Assembly (NCBI GenBank): GCA_030522415.1
Contig: CM060121.1
Coordinates: 11,419,976-11,483,975, forward strand
Reading direction: 5' to 3'
From: Channallabes apus
Taxonomy: Eukaryota > Chordata > Actinopteri > Siluriformes > Clariidae
DNA: 64,000 nucleotides
The translations under genes were made by a program, and so were the position numbers. The notes below the pieces were generated by a model. It had not been told where the DNA came from. It did no database searches and saw only the letters and a list, made by a program, of their open reading frames with translations. Of the stretch, positions 1-11,607 are shown piece by piece. Numbering within the stretch: the stretch's first letter is position 1; the number at the start of each line of letters is the position of its first letter.

Positions 1-1311
1 TTACCTTCTACTTTTTTTTTTTATCAAATCCAGTCTCCTCTCTGCCACCTGTGCTGTCATTGCTCAGAGAATTTAGTTACTTTTCAGGATATAAATAAAT
101 TTTGCACAAAAGTGAACTTTTTCTGTTAGATAATACTGCAGTAACAACTGGTATGCACAATATTCCATCCAACATAGTGAAAAATCACTTCACCTGTCTT
201 GGTATTACAATTACAAGGAAACATAAACACCTTTTTAAAGAAAATTTTATTAGGTTGTTGAACCAAACAAGAAAGGACTTGGGACGATGGTCACCACTCT
301 CCATGTCCCTGGTGGGCCGCATTAATGCAATTAAAATGAGTATTCTTACTAAATTTTTACATCTCTTTCAGTCTGTACCTGTTTTTATTCCCAAATCTTA
401 CTTTGGTGCTTTAGACTTAATTATATCTTCTTACCTTTGGAAAGGTAAACATCCACGATTGAATAAGTCCCTACTTCAAAGATCTAAAAGAGACGGTAGC
501 ATGGCTCTATCTAATTTTTGTTTCTACTACTGGGCAGCAAACATTTGATCTGTCATCTTTTGGTCATATTTTCATAACCAACATAATCGTCCTGCCTGGG
601 TGGAAATGGAGATAAACTCTCTGTCTCTGCACTCTTTGGATCTGCTCTCCCCATCCCCTCAATTAAATTAATCAATAACTCAGTTGTTAGGCATACCTTG
701 AGAGTATGGGCTCAGTTCAGAAAGCACAGCGGTCTTCTGGGCTTTTCTCTGTCCAGTCCTATCGTCTCTAACCATCTCTTCCAACCTTCTTTACATGATT
801 CAGTGTTTCAGGAATGGCACAATAAGGGCATCAAGCTTTGCAAAGACCTGTTTGTTGACCTTAAGTTTGCATCGTTTGAACAGCTTTCCGAAAGGTTTAA
901 CCTACCCAATTCTCATTTTTTCAGATATCTGCAAGTAAGACCCTTTAATACCAAATTTCCCTGAGGCTCCTGCTGCAAACATTCTAGATAATCTCCTCTG
1001 TTTGTCTCCGCTGCGTAAAGGCCTAATATCCACTATTTATGGTGAATTGATGGCTTCGAGTCACACCCCTTTGTGTAAAATTAAAACTGTTTGGGAGAAG
1101 GATTTAAATTTGTCACTATCAGATGATACTTGGAATTCAATTCTTAAACTTGTCAACTCTACCTCCTTATGTGCCCGCCACTCTTTATTACAGTTTAAGG
1201 TTGTACATAGGGCTCATCTCTCCAAACTTAAACTTTCCCGTTTCTATCCAGACATTGATCCTTGTTGTAATAAATGTAAAAGCGGAGAGGCGTCTCTTAT
1301 TCATATGTACT
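1..1311 (+). pseudogene. L1/Tx1-like LINE ORF2, 3' part, decayed
   Basis: Three open stretches (102-548, 698-964, 1002-1311) read as one degraded LINE ORF2 C-terminal half. The first carries the post-RT pattern SLVGRINAIKMSIL...SYLWKG typical of L1/Tx1-clade fish LINEs. The last carries FKVVHRAHLSKLKL and a CxxC...H..W zinc-like motif close to the usual ORF2 end. In-frame stops near 547 and 670 separate the parts, so it is dead. The 5' part lies outside the window, and the 3' end is cut by the inverted-repeat element beginning at 1312. It is unrelated in position and strand to the 5S-targeted LINEs further right. The clade call is from motif pattern only. Confidence 0.7.
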
Positions 1312-2345
1312 GGATTCAATTTCAATTCAGTTTTATTTGTATAGCGCTTTTAACAATTGACATTCTCTCAAAACAGCTTTATACAATCAAAAGAACTATT
1401 TAAGTTTGTGTGGAATGTGAATGTGTATGAATCAAAATGTTCAGATAGTCCCTGGTGAGCAAGCCCGAGGGCGACAGTGGCAAGGAAAAACTCCCTGAGA
1501 TGGTAATTGGAAGAAACCTTGAGAGGAACCAGACTCGACAGGGAACCCATCCTCATTTACTCTACAGTAAATATACATTCACATTAGACATTGTGACTGT
1601 GACCATACCTAATTGCAATCTCTCCTCCTCTTCTCTTCCTCCCCCTCTTTCTCTTTCCTCTCTCCCCCTGTCTCCCCCTTTCACTCTTTCGCTCTCTCTC
1701 TGTCGAGCTACACATGTGGTTCCTGAGCTGCCAGTGATCCAGACTCCCTCTGCCCTCCGGACCTGTCTGATCCATCCTGGTGCCCGGTTTGTGGTTGGAG
1801 GTCTCATCGCATGGATGCCCCGTGTGTCTCTTTAGGATGCGTCTGGTGTCTGGGGATGATTCTCTATACTTAGAAGATGGTTCTGGCCTCGACTGGTGTG
1901 GTCAGCTGTTTCTCTGAGGACTTGACAATTCGATAGTTCAGGACTGGAACTTTCTACAAGTCTATCTGAGTCTCGACTAACTACTGGACTCCATTTTACA
2001 TCAAGTATTATAACATCAATTAACATCAACTATTATAGCTGAACCTAACACTTAACACTGTATAAATGCAGATCATTTCCTGCTATCTGTTTCACCCAGA
2101 TGAGGATGGGTTCCCTGTCGAGTCTGGTTCCTCTCAAGGTTTCTTCCTATTACCGTCTCAGGGAGTTTTTCCTTGCCACTGTCGCCCTCGGGCTTGCTCG
2201 CCAGGGAATATCTGAACTTTTTGATTCATACACATTCACATTCCATACAAACTTAAATAATTCTTTTGATTGTGTAAAGCTGTTTTGAGACAATGTCAAT
2301 TGTTAAAAGCGCTATACAAATAAAACTGAATTGAATTGAATTGAA
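1312..2345. mobile_element. Non-autonomous element with ~250 bp terminal inverted repeats
   Basis: The left end (1312-1564) and right end (2096-2345) are inverted copies. Both ends carry the TTTATTTGTATAGCGCTTTT motif next to ATTCAATT repeats. Read outward-in, both arms would encode the same 62-residue string beginning MRMGSLSSLVPLKVSS (1368-1556 on -, 2100-2288 on +), a string often seen in conceptual translations of fish repeats. I do not regard it as a protein. The centre (1565-2095) holds a pyrimidine-rich CTCTTTC tract and no ORF of note. A foldback or MITE-like element is the best description; a head-to-head pair of retroposed repeats is an alternative. Confidence 0.65.
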
Positions 2346-2575
2346 GCAGGGACTCCGGCAGGACTAACTATGACAGCATAACTAAAAGGGAGAGCCAGAA
2401 GGAAACACAAATATGAGGGCTCCCTGAGATGTAAAGCAAACAATCACCTCAACGTCAACAAACCTGAGTGATCAAATGAGACTGAGGAAGACAGCATCTA
2501 AACATACCAGTTCACCATAATACTCTACGTCCATGAGTCCCCCAGATCTGCTCCTTTACCTTATGGCAAATCTAT

Positions 2576-5470
2576 TTATAAACATGCTTGGCTAAATAAA
2601 TAGGTTTTGAGCCTAGACTTAAACACTGAGACTGTGTCTGAGTCCCGAACACTATTTGGAAGACTATTCCATAATTTTGGGGCTTTGTAAGAAAAAGCTC
2701 TGCCCCCAGCTGTAGTTTTCATAATATGCGGTACTGACAAGCAGCCTGCATCCTTTGACCGAAGTAGGCGTGGCGGATCGTAAGACACTAGCAGTTCGCT
2801 CAGATACTGCGGCGCGAGACCATTTAATGCTTTATATGTCAAGAGTAGTATTTTAAAATCAATGCGAAATTTCACAGGGAGCCAATGTAGTGAAGATAGG
2901 GGTGATGTGCTCATATCTTCTGGTTCTAGTGAGGACTCTCGCTGCTGCATTCTGGACTAGCTGAAGCTTGTTTATGCACCTAGCTGAACAACCAGACAGT
3001 AAAGCATTACAATAGTCCAACCTAGAAGTGATAAAAGCATGAACTAGTTTTTCTGCATCGTTTACCGACAATATATTTCTTATCTTGGCAATATTTCTGA
3101 GGTGAAAGAATGCTATCCTGGTGATATTATCTACAGTACATGAGCTTCAAATGAAAGGCTGGAATCTATAATCACACCGAGGTCTTTTACTGTTGCACTT
3201 GATGGAACAGAAAGGCCATCTAAAGTTACGGTGTGATCTAAGATTTTACTTCTAGCTGTATGCGGTCCTATGACTAGAACTTCTGTCTTATCTGGATTAA
3301 GCAGAAGGAAGTTAATTAGCATCCAATTTCTTATGTCCTGCACACATTGCTCAACTTTAGTAAGATGGTTTTTCTCATCAGGTTTTGTTGAGACGTATAG
3401 CTGTGTGTCGTCAGCATAACAATGAAAACTAATACCATGCTTACGGATTATGTTGCCCAGAGGAAGCATGTAAAGGGAAAAAAGCAGTGGGCCTAAAACT
3501 GAACCCTGCGGAACGTCAAACTCCACTAGAGAACATGCAGAATAATCACCATTTAAGTCTACATACTGATAACGATCGGTCAAATAGGATCTGAGCCAGG
3601 AGAGAGTGTAATTCCTACTACATTTTCTAATCTGTGAAGAAGAATAGCATGATCAATGGTGTCAAAAGCTGCACTGAGGTCGAGTAATACAAGCATAGTT
3701 ACACAATCCTGATCAGAGGCCAATAGGAGGTCATTTACTACTTTAACGAGTGCTGTTTCTGTGCTGTGATGAGGCCTAAAAACTGACTGATACAGTTCAT
3801 GTATGCCATTTCTATGTAGATATGAGCATAGCTGCTCTGCTACTATATTTTCCAGAATCTTAGAGATAAAGGGGAGGTTTGATATTGGCCTGTAATTGGA
3901 CAGCTGACAGGGGTCGAGGTCAGGTTTCTTAATTATTGGTTTGATAACTGCTAATTTAAAATATTTTGGAACATAACCAATGCTGAGTGAGGAATTAGTT
4001 ATTCTCAACAGCGGTTCTGTTATTACTGGTACTATCTGTTTAAGAAAATGTGTCGGTATAGGATCTAATATACAGGTTGATGAATTTGCAGAAGAGATGA
4101 GTGAAATTAGTTCATTCTCTTCAAGGGGAGTAAAGTATTCTAGGTTTGAATCTGACATGGCTAGGTTAACATCTGTATCAATTACATTGTTCGGTTTCAA
4201 AGCCTCAATTTTATGCCTGATATTTACAATTTTATTATTAAAAAAGTTCATGAAGTCCTCGCTATTGCATGATGTTGTTGTGGAGATTTTTGTAGTGGTC
4301 TTATTTCTGGTTAATTTGGCTACGGTATTAAATAAAAATCTAGGATTATTTTTATTTTCTTCTATAAGAGTGGAGAGATACGTTGATCTAGCTACACTAA
4401 GAGCTTTCCTATAGTTCAGGATGCTCTCTTTCCATGCTATTTGAAATACTAACAATTTAGTTTGACGCCATTTACACTCTAATTTCCGAGCGGTCTGTTT
4501 TAAGGTGCGCGTGTGATCGTTATACCAGGGAGCGAGTTTCTTATCTCTAATAATTTTTCTTTTAGCTGGAGCTACATTATCTAAGGTACAACGAAATGTC
4601 GACTCTAAATATTCAGTCGCCTGAGCAAGTTCTGTGGGGTCAGACGGTGGCCTAATCGAAGTTGGTAACTCTGGGAGATTACTGATAAAACTATGTGTGG
4701 TAGTTGATGTGAATGTACGTTTAATACGGTAGCGCGGTGCTGTGCGTACATTATCACTGTGACACACTTGAATGGAGACAAGATAGTGATCTGAGATAAT
4801 TTCAGACAGTGGAATTGTGAATACATTTCTTATACTTAATCCGAAAAATATTATTAAGTCTAAAGTGTGACCTGCTTTATGAGTGGGTCCTACTACACTG
4901 ATTTACGCCTACAGAGTCCAGTATGGACATAAATGCTGTTCTCAGAGGGTCTTCTGGATTCTCAAAATGAATGTTAAAACCTCCGGCAATTAACGCTTTG
5001 TCTACAGAAACGACCAGGTCTGAGATGAAATCCGCAAATTCACTAAGAAATTCAGAATACGGCCCTGGAGGTCTGTAAATTATAATTAGTGGAATCGACT
5101 GAGCTGACTTAATATACTTAAGTATACTTATGTTACTATAAAGAATTTAAAATGAGTTAAATTTGTGTCCGTGTTTTTGTACGATAGAAAGATTATCATC
5201 ATGAATAACTGCGACGCCTCCTCCTCTACCAGTTAACCGAGGCTGGTGTATGTAGCTGTATCCAGGAGGACTAGCTTCATTTAGAGCTACATACTCATCC
5301 TGTTTAACCCATGTTTCAGTTAAACAGAGTATATCAAACGCCTGATCTGTAATAATTTCATTAACAATAACTGCTTTTGATGCGAGAGATCTAATATTTA
5401 ACAATCCTAGCTTCAGATCAGAGTTGCCGGCTGTGCATTCAGTATGATCGGAGTTTGTGGTCTTTATGTT
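2576..5470 (-). pseudogene. L2 LINE ORF2 (endonuclease-RT), frameshifted
   Basis: Order on the minus strand: endonuclease N-terminus LNIRSLASKA...LCLTETW (5147-5404), middle with YRPPGPYSEF and AGGFNIHF (about 5085-4970), SDHYLVSIQ near 4800, then RT (4767-3580 and 3583-3131) with [33 protein letters not shown] and YADD, and the L2-type tail LHWLPVKFRIDFKILLLTYKAL... ending FSQACL (2950-2576). Frameshifts lie near 5147, 4800, 3582 and 2900-3130. The endonuclease metal-site motif, usually GDFN in this clade, reads GGFN here, so catalysis would be lost even without the shifts. Confidence 0.85.
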
Positions 5471-5632
5471 AATTAGATTATTGAAACAGACTTTCTGAGT
5501 CTTTCTTTATTTTTGCTTAGATCAGGGAACAGACACAGTCTCAATATGGTGAACCCTGAGTGACGACTCTATGCAGCTAGCAGACGGTTGGTTTAGCCTG
5601 TCTGTCTGCTCCCTGGCCTGGGCTCTGGATTG

Positions 5633-6538
5633 TCACAGATTAACTAGACCTCTACTGAGACTATGAGCTATACTACAGGAAATGAGAGCAGCACCTTCCC
5701 GAGTGGGATGGACACCGTCCCGCCCTAACAGGCCAGCTTTGCCCTCAAAGGTCTTCCAATTGTCTATGTAGCCCACATTATTTTTGGAGCACCACCTGGA
5801 CATCCAGCGGTTCAGCGACCATAACCTGCTATAAGCTATGTCGCCACGTCTCATTGGGATGGGACCAGAGCATATTACTTCATCAGACATCGCCTTCGCT
5901 AATTTAAACACCTCTGTAAAGATACTCTTACTAACCTCTGACTGACGAAGGCGTATATCGTTAGCTCCAGCATGTACCACTATCTTAGAGAACCTGTGCT
6001 GTCCTAGAGCCCTAAGATTACCTGCTATGTCCGGTGCTCTGGCTCCCGGGATACACCTAACCACTGCCGCTGGCGCCCCTAAAGGTCTAGCTAATGTCAC
6101 GTGCCTCAGTATAGAGTCTCCTATAACCAGAGCTCTTTCAGGTTTCTCAGCGGGTGCAGCACTGAAGAGAGCAAACCTGTTGGACACGTGAAGCGCAGAG
6201 GAGGTGTGCTCCGGTGGGCTAGCCTTAGCGTTAGCTTTGGCTGAACGAGTATGCCGCTGATTCGTCACCCACTCGCCCCGCTGTGAGGGCTCTAATGCCG
6301 GAGTCGGGGGCTGTTTATCTCCGCCTGTGGCACCCAGACTGTCCACTACAGGAATAACGCTGCTCTCACACTGTCTAACCCTCTCTAAAGTCTGAATGCG
6401 CTCCTCTAACGCTGATATCTTCTCCGTCAGAGTGCTCACTAACACACACCTATCACAAATAAAGTTATCACTAATGACGGAGGAAGAATGTCTAAACATC
6501 CTGCACTCTACACACTGAACAAGCTGAATGGTAGACAT
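5633..6538 (-). CDS. L2 LINE ORF1 protein (zinc-like, coiled coil, SGNH esterase), intact frame
   Basis: 301 residues without a stop. The N-terminus has a Cys pattern CVEC...CDRC (about residues 9-31) resembling the PHD-like zinc module of CR1/L2 ORF1. A leucine-rich coiled coil (LTEKISALEERIQTLERV) follows at about 36-55, then a low-complexity linker to about 130. The C-terminal half is an SGNH hydrolase: block I GDS (VIGDSILRH, about residue 140), block III GAND (HAGANDIR), and the Asp-His dyad in DGVHPT near the end. In this family ORF1 forms RNA-binding assemblies and the esterase is proposed to help nucleic-acid or membrane interactions. The catalytic residues are all present although ORF2 next to it is dead. 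The start is the first Met of the frame, directly before the zinc motif. Confidence 0.85.
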   Translation of the reverse strand: MSTIQLVQCVECRMFRHSSSVISDNFICDRCVLVSTLTEKISALEERIQTLERVRQCESSVIPVVDSLGATGGDKQPPTPALEPSQRGEWVTNQRHTRSAKANAKASPPEHTSSALHVSNRFALFSAAPAEKPERALVIGDSILRHVTLARPLGAPAAVVRCIPGARAPDIAGNLRALGQHRFSKIVVHAGANDIRLRQSEVSKSIFTEVFKLAKAMSDEVICSGPIPMRRGDIAYSRLWSLNRWMSRWCSKNNVGYIDNWKTFEGKAGLLGRDGVHPTREGAALISCSIAHSLSRGLVNL

Positions 6539-6560
6539 TATAACGTACCTCTGTGTCGGA

Positions 6561-6824
6561 GTTTTAGTTGTTTGGAGATGAATTCCGTTTGTTGTTTTTA
6601 GACGAGGAAACTCACGCGTTCTCCAAAAATTGCAGAAAAAAGGCGAAGCCGAATAGTATGGAGATGAAAAAGCTAGTTGCTATTAATATTATACTGGACA
6701 TGCCCGAATTTGGAAAAATTCTGGAGGGATGTTTTTATGACCCTGTCCTTCGTATTGAAATGCAATCTTGAACCAGACCCTCTGATTGCTCTTTTTGGTA
6801 TCACTGGAGAGGAAGATCCCAGTG
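6561..6824. other. Short non-coding stretch, probable LINE 5' UTR plus unknown
   Basis: No coding potential that I trust. The left part is probably the rest of the L2 5' UTR. The right part leads into the foldback element; GTGGGCACAAACTCGTGGAA near 6820 already belongs to its outer arm. Confidence 0.4.
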
Positions 6825-7262
6825 GGCACAAACTCGTGGAATCCATGTGAAGAATACGTGTTTTCACCACGTGGAAAAGACGGGTAATTTAGGCGTAAAA
6901 GGCAAGTCGAATTCCACGTGGAATTCGACACATGGAATCCACGTGTTTTCACCACGTGGAAAAGACGGGTAATTTAGGCGTTAAAGGCAAGTCGAATTCC
7001 ACGTGGAATTCGACACATGGAATCCACGTGTTTTCACTACGTGGAAAAGACGGGTAATTTAGGCGTAAAAGGCAAGTCGAATTCCACGTGGAATTCGACA
7101 CATGGAATCCACGTGTTTTCCAAGTGGTGAAAACACATGGATTCCATGTGTCAAATCCACGTGGAATTCGACTTGCCTTTAACGCCTAAATTACCTGTCT
7201 TTTCCACGTGGTGTTAACACGTATTCTTTACGTGGATTCCACGAGTTTGGATGTTGGCCCAT
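6825..7262. repeat. Foldback (palindromic) element with 85 bp tandem repeats in the left arm
   Basis: The left outer end (CACAAACTCGTGGAAT from about 6828) is matched in reverse by ATTCCACGAGTTTGGATG near 7236-7253. The symmetry centre is about 7124, where TGGAATCCACGTGTTTT faces AAAACACATGGATTCCA. The left arm contains three direct copies of an 85 bp unit (CGGGTAATTT at 6881, 6966, 7051), whereas the right arm has one. Each unit contains the perfect 18 bp palindrome GAATTCCACGTGGAATTC and further CACGTG hexamers. It looks like a non-autonomous DNA transposon or MITE whose left arm expanded by tandem duplication. No coding content. Confidence 0.8.
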
Positions 7263-7691
7263 GGAAAATACGTGTTGTGTTCAACGTAAATTCCGCAAAG
7301 TTCAAAATGTTTACAACATCCTGTGTAAAGCAGACACAAATCAAATAAATGTTGTAATAACTGCAATAATTTATTCATATTTAAAAACAAACAATACAAA
7401 ATACACAAAAACTGGGTGTAGTGCATAATACTGACAAAGAAGTGTCAATACTAAAAGACTAATTAAACAAACAAAACATCTAAGATGTCTCAAACAGCAA
7501 AAGAAACTAAATTACAACATGTAAACTTACACTTTTATCAATTACACTGTATCCAGCCTCTCTTTCCTCTTAGGTGAATTTCATAACCGATTGGCAATGG
7601 AGCTGAGGACAAAGGCATCTGTAACATCATGCGCCTTTACTACACTGTCTGTCAAAGGACAAAAATGTTTAGTATAATTCAGATGCATGGA
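7263..7691. other. Stretch without recognisable feature
   Basis: AT-rich sequence between the foldback element and the LTR. I see no convincing ORF, repeat or RNA gene. Confidence 0.4.
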
Positions 7692-8561
7692 TGTTACGTG
7701 TTGGATGTTGTTGGGGATGATCTGTAACATTTAAGTGAGATGCATTGCCTCTGGGGCAAACCAATGAAGGAAAATCCGTGAGGCAGGGGAATAATGATAA
7801 CAAAAGAGTTTTATTTTTAGCCAATTTTCAAAGAGTAAACAAGATAAAGTAAGGAGAAAAGGAGATGTTGAGTGACACCAAAAGAAAGAAAACATCAAAA
7901 GCAAAATGGAAGCTAACAGCTAAATCCCAACCCAAATAATCTAACTGCCAAACGAAAAATGTTGAAAATAAAACCGAAAGCTTCAGCGCATGCGGCACCC
8001 ATACTAAGCTACCCTTAGCTAATAAACAAAGTACATAGGGGGTTGTCACTCCCTAGCTACCCTTAACACCAGCAGGTTAACATTATGCTACCAATATACC
8101 TGTCTCCTTTCTCTTGGTTACTTTGCCAATACTTAAGAATCGGACTAAATGAATCACAGCAATGCAGAGCTTAATGTTCGTTACAGACGTTCGTTCAGTA
8201 ATAGGTGCTTTACAGTTCGCAGATGTGCGCACATTTACCAAAATGCAGACCAGATCAGACAAATAGATAACTCAACCAGACCTAAACATAATCTAGATCC
8301 CAGCACAGCTTAGAACACAAGTGTGCAGTCGACACAAAAAAGGACAGTCGCCCGCTGGCCGAAAAGCAAGACGACTGACAGCAAGTCAAGGGAGCCCCGC
8401 CTCTTTTATGACGACAGGTCCACAGTCATTGGAGGATTGGCGAACCCCGGACAACCAATAAGCTGATCCTGTGCTTTTTGAAGAGAGAGAACAGAGACAG
8501 ATACAATATGGAAAGAAACAAAATACCATAAAAACAAACAAATACACCAGGGGACATAACA
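7692..8561 (-). repeat. 3' LTR of the Gmr1-like element
   Basis: The minus-strand LTR would begin TGTTATGTCCCC (plus 8561 leftwards), right after a purine tract, and end CGTAACA (plus TGTTACG at 7692), giving 870 bp with TGTTAYG ends. These match the TGTTACG...CGTAACA ends of the related 947-949 bp LTRs at 23014, 37318 and 61989. A minus-strand AATAAA at about 7810-7815 lies ~120 bp before the LTR end, similar to the spacing in those LTRs. The outer edge is inferred from the end motif, because the partner LTR is missing. Confidence 0.65.
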
Positions 8562-8575
8562 CCTCCCCCCTTAAA
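8562..8575 (-). other. Polypurine tract of the Gmr1-like element
   Basis: The minus strand reads TTTAAGGGGGGAGG immediately before the LTR start TGTTATG. Position and composition fit the plus-strand primer site of an LTR retroelement. Confidence 0.75.
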
Positions 8576-8618
8576 TGAAAAACAAACAAGTTTTTTTTTT
8601 ATTTTTATTAATGACAAC

Positions 8619-10149
8619 TTAGGTCATTGCCCAAGTTCTCGATAAAGCGTCAGCTATTATATTTTCTGACCCTTTTTTGTGGGTAATCACCAAATTGTAA
8701 TCTTGTACAATTAATGACCAGCGCATTAACCGTTGGTTTTGGTTATACATTCGCGCTAGAAACACCAAAGGATTATGATCGGTGAACACCGATACAGACA
8801 TGTTGCTTGAACTAATGTATACATCAAAGTATTGCAAAGCCATCAGAAGGGCCAGTGTCTCTCTCAATAGTGGAGTAGTTTAACTGATGTTTGTTGAACT
8901 TACGTGAGAAGAAACACACAGGATGTTCAATTCCACAGGCATCCTCCTGGATCAGTACAGCACCCGCACCCACCAAGCTTGCGTCAATCTCCAAAATAAA
9001 AGGTTTAGAACAGTCTGGAGCAATAAGAACAGGTGCATTGCATAACAATGCCTTCACATTGTCAAAAGCATTCTGACACGCATCATTCCATTTAAATGGA
9101 CACGACGGACTAAGGAGAGATGTAAGCGGTTTTTCAACAGTTGAAAAATTTTTACAAAAATTTCGATAATAACCCGACATTCCCAGGAACCGACGTAGTT
9201 CTTTGCGTGAAGCAGGAACAGGAAATTCTGCAACAGCAGTTACTTTTGCCTCCACGGGTTTCACTTGTCCTTGCCCAACTTCCTTTCCCAGGTATGTAAT
9301 TGTAGCCTGTCCAAACTCGCATTTTGCCAGGCGCGCAAATACTTCTCTTAAGGTGGATACATGATCATTCCAATCAGATGAATAAATTACAAGATCGTCT
9401 AAGTAAGCATTACAATTTTTAACACCAGAAAGTACCGTATTCACAAGTCTTTGAAATGTGGCGGGAGCATTCCGCATACCGAAAGCCATTACACAGTACT
9501 GCGCAAAGCTGTCTGGTGTCACGAACGCAGAGATATCAGAAGCACGTGCTGTTAAAGGCACCTGCCAGTAACCTTTCAGCAGATCTAATTTACTCACAAA
9601 CTTTGCAGGGCCAAGAGTATCAATACAGTCTTCCATGCGAGGCAACGGAAAACAGTCAGGTGTCGTCACAGCGTTTACCTTACGATAATCCGTGCAAAAT
9701 CTGGCAGAACCGTCACCCTTGCTCACAAGTAAACATGGTGAACTCCATGGACTACAGCTTGGTTTTGCCAAACCATTATCAAGCAGATACGAAACTTCAT
9801 CTTTCATGACGGCGCGTTTCACTGTATTCATTCTATAAGCATGCTGCTTAATTGGAGTGGCATTACCTACATCGATATCGTGGTGTAATACTGTTGTACG
9901 AGTAGGGACATCATGAAATAAAGAAGGAAATGCATGAATTAATAGTTCAACATCATTTCTCTGAGAATCTGAAAGATGGAGCAGAGAAGAACTCAAGTTA
10001 GCTAAAACCTCAGAGTTTTTAAGTCTGACACATTGTTGAGAAGTGTGACGAACAATCACACCCTCATCTTCATCATCAGCATGATCAATATCAGCTTCAC
10101 AAGTGAGTGCAACACTAGAAGGATTAGCACTTCCAGAGTCACTTCTACT
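8619..10149 (-). pseudogene. Gmr1-like reverse transcriptase and RNase H, frameshifted
   Basis: RT blocks: LDNGLAKPSCSPWSSPCLLV, FCTDYRKVNAVT, LDLLKGYWQVPL, FGMRNAPATFQRL and the catalytic YLDD (NAYLDDLVIYSS). The connection domain FLGMSGYYRNF is followed by RNase H starting FILEIDASLVGAGAVL. A frameshift near 8868 moves the RNase H end (ETLALLMALQYFDVY...TDHNPLVFL...NIIADALSR) into another frame. No integrase follows RNase H; the reading frame ends ~45 bp before the purine tract. Confidence 0.88.
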
Positions 10150-11607
10150 CACGGTCATTGGGGAGGACTCTCTAGTACAATATGCCTTAAGCATATTGAC
10201 ATGACACACACGAGATTTTTTTCTCCGATCAGGCGTTCGAATTACATAATCTGTGTCACTCAGCTTCTTCATCACTTCATAGGGACCTGAAAAACGTGCA
10301 GACAACGTGGAACCAACAACAGGCAGAAAAACAAGCACTTGGTCTCCTTCCTTAAAGTGACGAGAAACGGCAGTACGATCATTTTTCATGACAACTTGAG
10401 ATTTCACTAAAGACTCTTTCGCTAATGCACAAGCGTGATGCAAGCGTTCACGAAATTTGCTCACATAATCCAACACATGTTATGTTCGAAAATGAAAACT
10501 ACAATGCCTATCTTCCTTAAGAATTTTTAAGGGACCCCTCACTGTGTGACCAAACACTAGGTCAGCAGGACTAAACCCCAAGCTTTCTTGGACTGCTTCC
10601 CTAACGGCAAATAAAACTAAGGGTGTACCCTCATCCCAATCCTTGCTAGTCTCCATACAATACTTACGAAGCATAGATTTCAGTGTTTGATGAAATCGTT
10701 CCAGTGCACCTTGGCTTTCTGGATGATATGCACTTGCAATTCTGTGTGAAATCTTTAAGGTTGTTAATACTTGAGAAAAAAGCTTTGATAAAAAATTTGT
10801 ACCTCGATCGGTCTGTACAATTCTTGGTAACCCAAACATTGAAAAAAAATTCACAAGGGCACGAATGACCACAGGAGCCGTAATTTTTCGCAGAGGAACC
10901 GCCTCTGGAAAACGTGTTGCAGCACACATTATAGTCAGCAAAAATTGGTTGCCAGATCTAGTCTTGGGCAAGGGCCCAACGCAATCAATGATGACACTTT
11001 CGAAAGGTTCGCCCATCACAGGTATCGGAACAATCGGTGCACGCGGAATAATTTGATTCGGCTTCCCTACAAGCTGACATGTGGGACAGGTTTTACAGTA
11101 GTTCACTACATCAGATCTCAATCTGGGCCACACAAAATGTTTTAAAATACGCTGGTACGTTTTCTTAACGGCAAGATGTCCAGACAAGACATGATCATGG
11201 GCTAATGCAAGTACTGCTCGTCTGTAACACGCAGGAACAACAATTTGTTCGACGGTAGACCAATCAAAATCATCTGAGACATCGCTGCACCACCTACGCA
11301 TCAACAGTCCGTTATCTATATAGTAAGCACTTTTTCTTTCACCTGCTATCTCTAACGAGACAACAGAAGAAAAGCATTTACGCAACGTAACGTCAGCTTT
11401 TTGAGCGGCCACTATATTTTCTCGAGTCATCTGCAATTTCACATCATCTAACATTAAATCAGGTTTTTCATCTGACTTGGCGTCGTCAGTCACTAAAGTA
11501 CCATGCTCCAAAGATGCCATAAAAGTACTAGCCAAATCATCGGCATCAGCAAGCTTACGAGCCTGGGCTCGAGTCACGGCACAGACAGGAAAAACTTCCG
11601 GGAATTT
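10150..11607 (-). pseudogene. Gmr1-like integrase with GPY/F domain, one in-frame stop
   Basis: An HHCC zinc module (HDHVLSGH...CKTCPTCQ) is followed by the catalytic core: Asp in VIIDCVGPLP, Asp in VQTDRGTNF, Glu in HPESQGALERFHQ. After the TAA at 10480-10482 the frame continues into a GPY/F-type C-terminus (FSGPYEVMKKLSDTDYVI...VNMLKAY). All three DDE residues are present. The placement before RT is the key oddity and assigns the element to the Gmr1 group. Confidence 0.88.

Larger units (their letters stand above)
2346..6560 (-). mobile_element. CR1/L2-clade LINE, near full length
   Basis: On the minus strand this reads 5' UTR, ORF1 with an esterase domain (5633-6538), a ~160 bp spacer, then ORF2 with APE endonuclease, RT and the L2-type C-terminal domain ending at 2576, and a ~230 bp 3' UTR. 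An SGNH-esterase ORF1 together with this RT type is the arrangement known from vertebrate CR1/L2 elements such as zebrafish ZfL2. Both ends are approximate: I could not find a clear target-site duplication, and the 3' end abuts the inverted-repeat element at 2345. ORF2 is broken, so the copy is not autonomous. Confidence 0.8.

Noticed and set aside
3980..4414. 144-codon plus-strand ORF within the L2 element
   Set aside because: Antisense to the RT region of L2 ORF2.
6865..7140. CRISPR-like look of the 85 bp spaced repeats
   Set aside because: Repeat and intervening sequence are all part of one 85 bp tandem unit within a palindrome; there are no unique spacers, and this is animal DNA.
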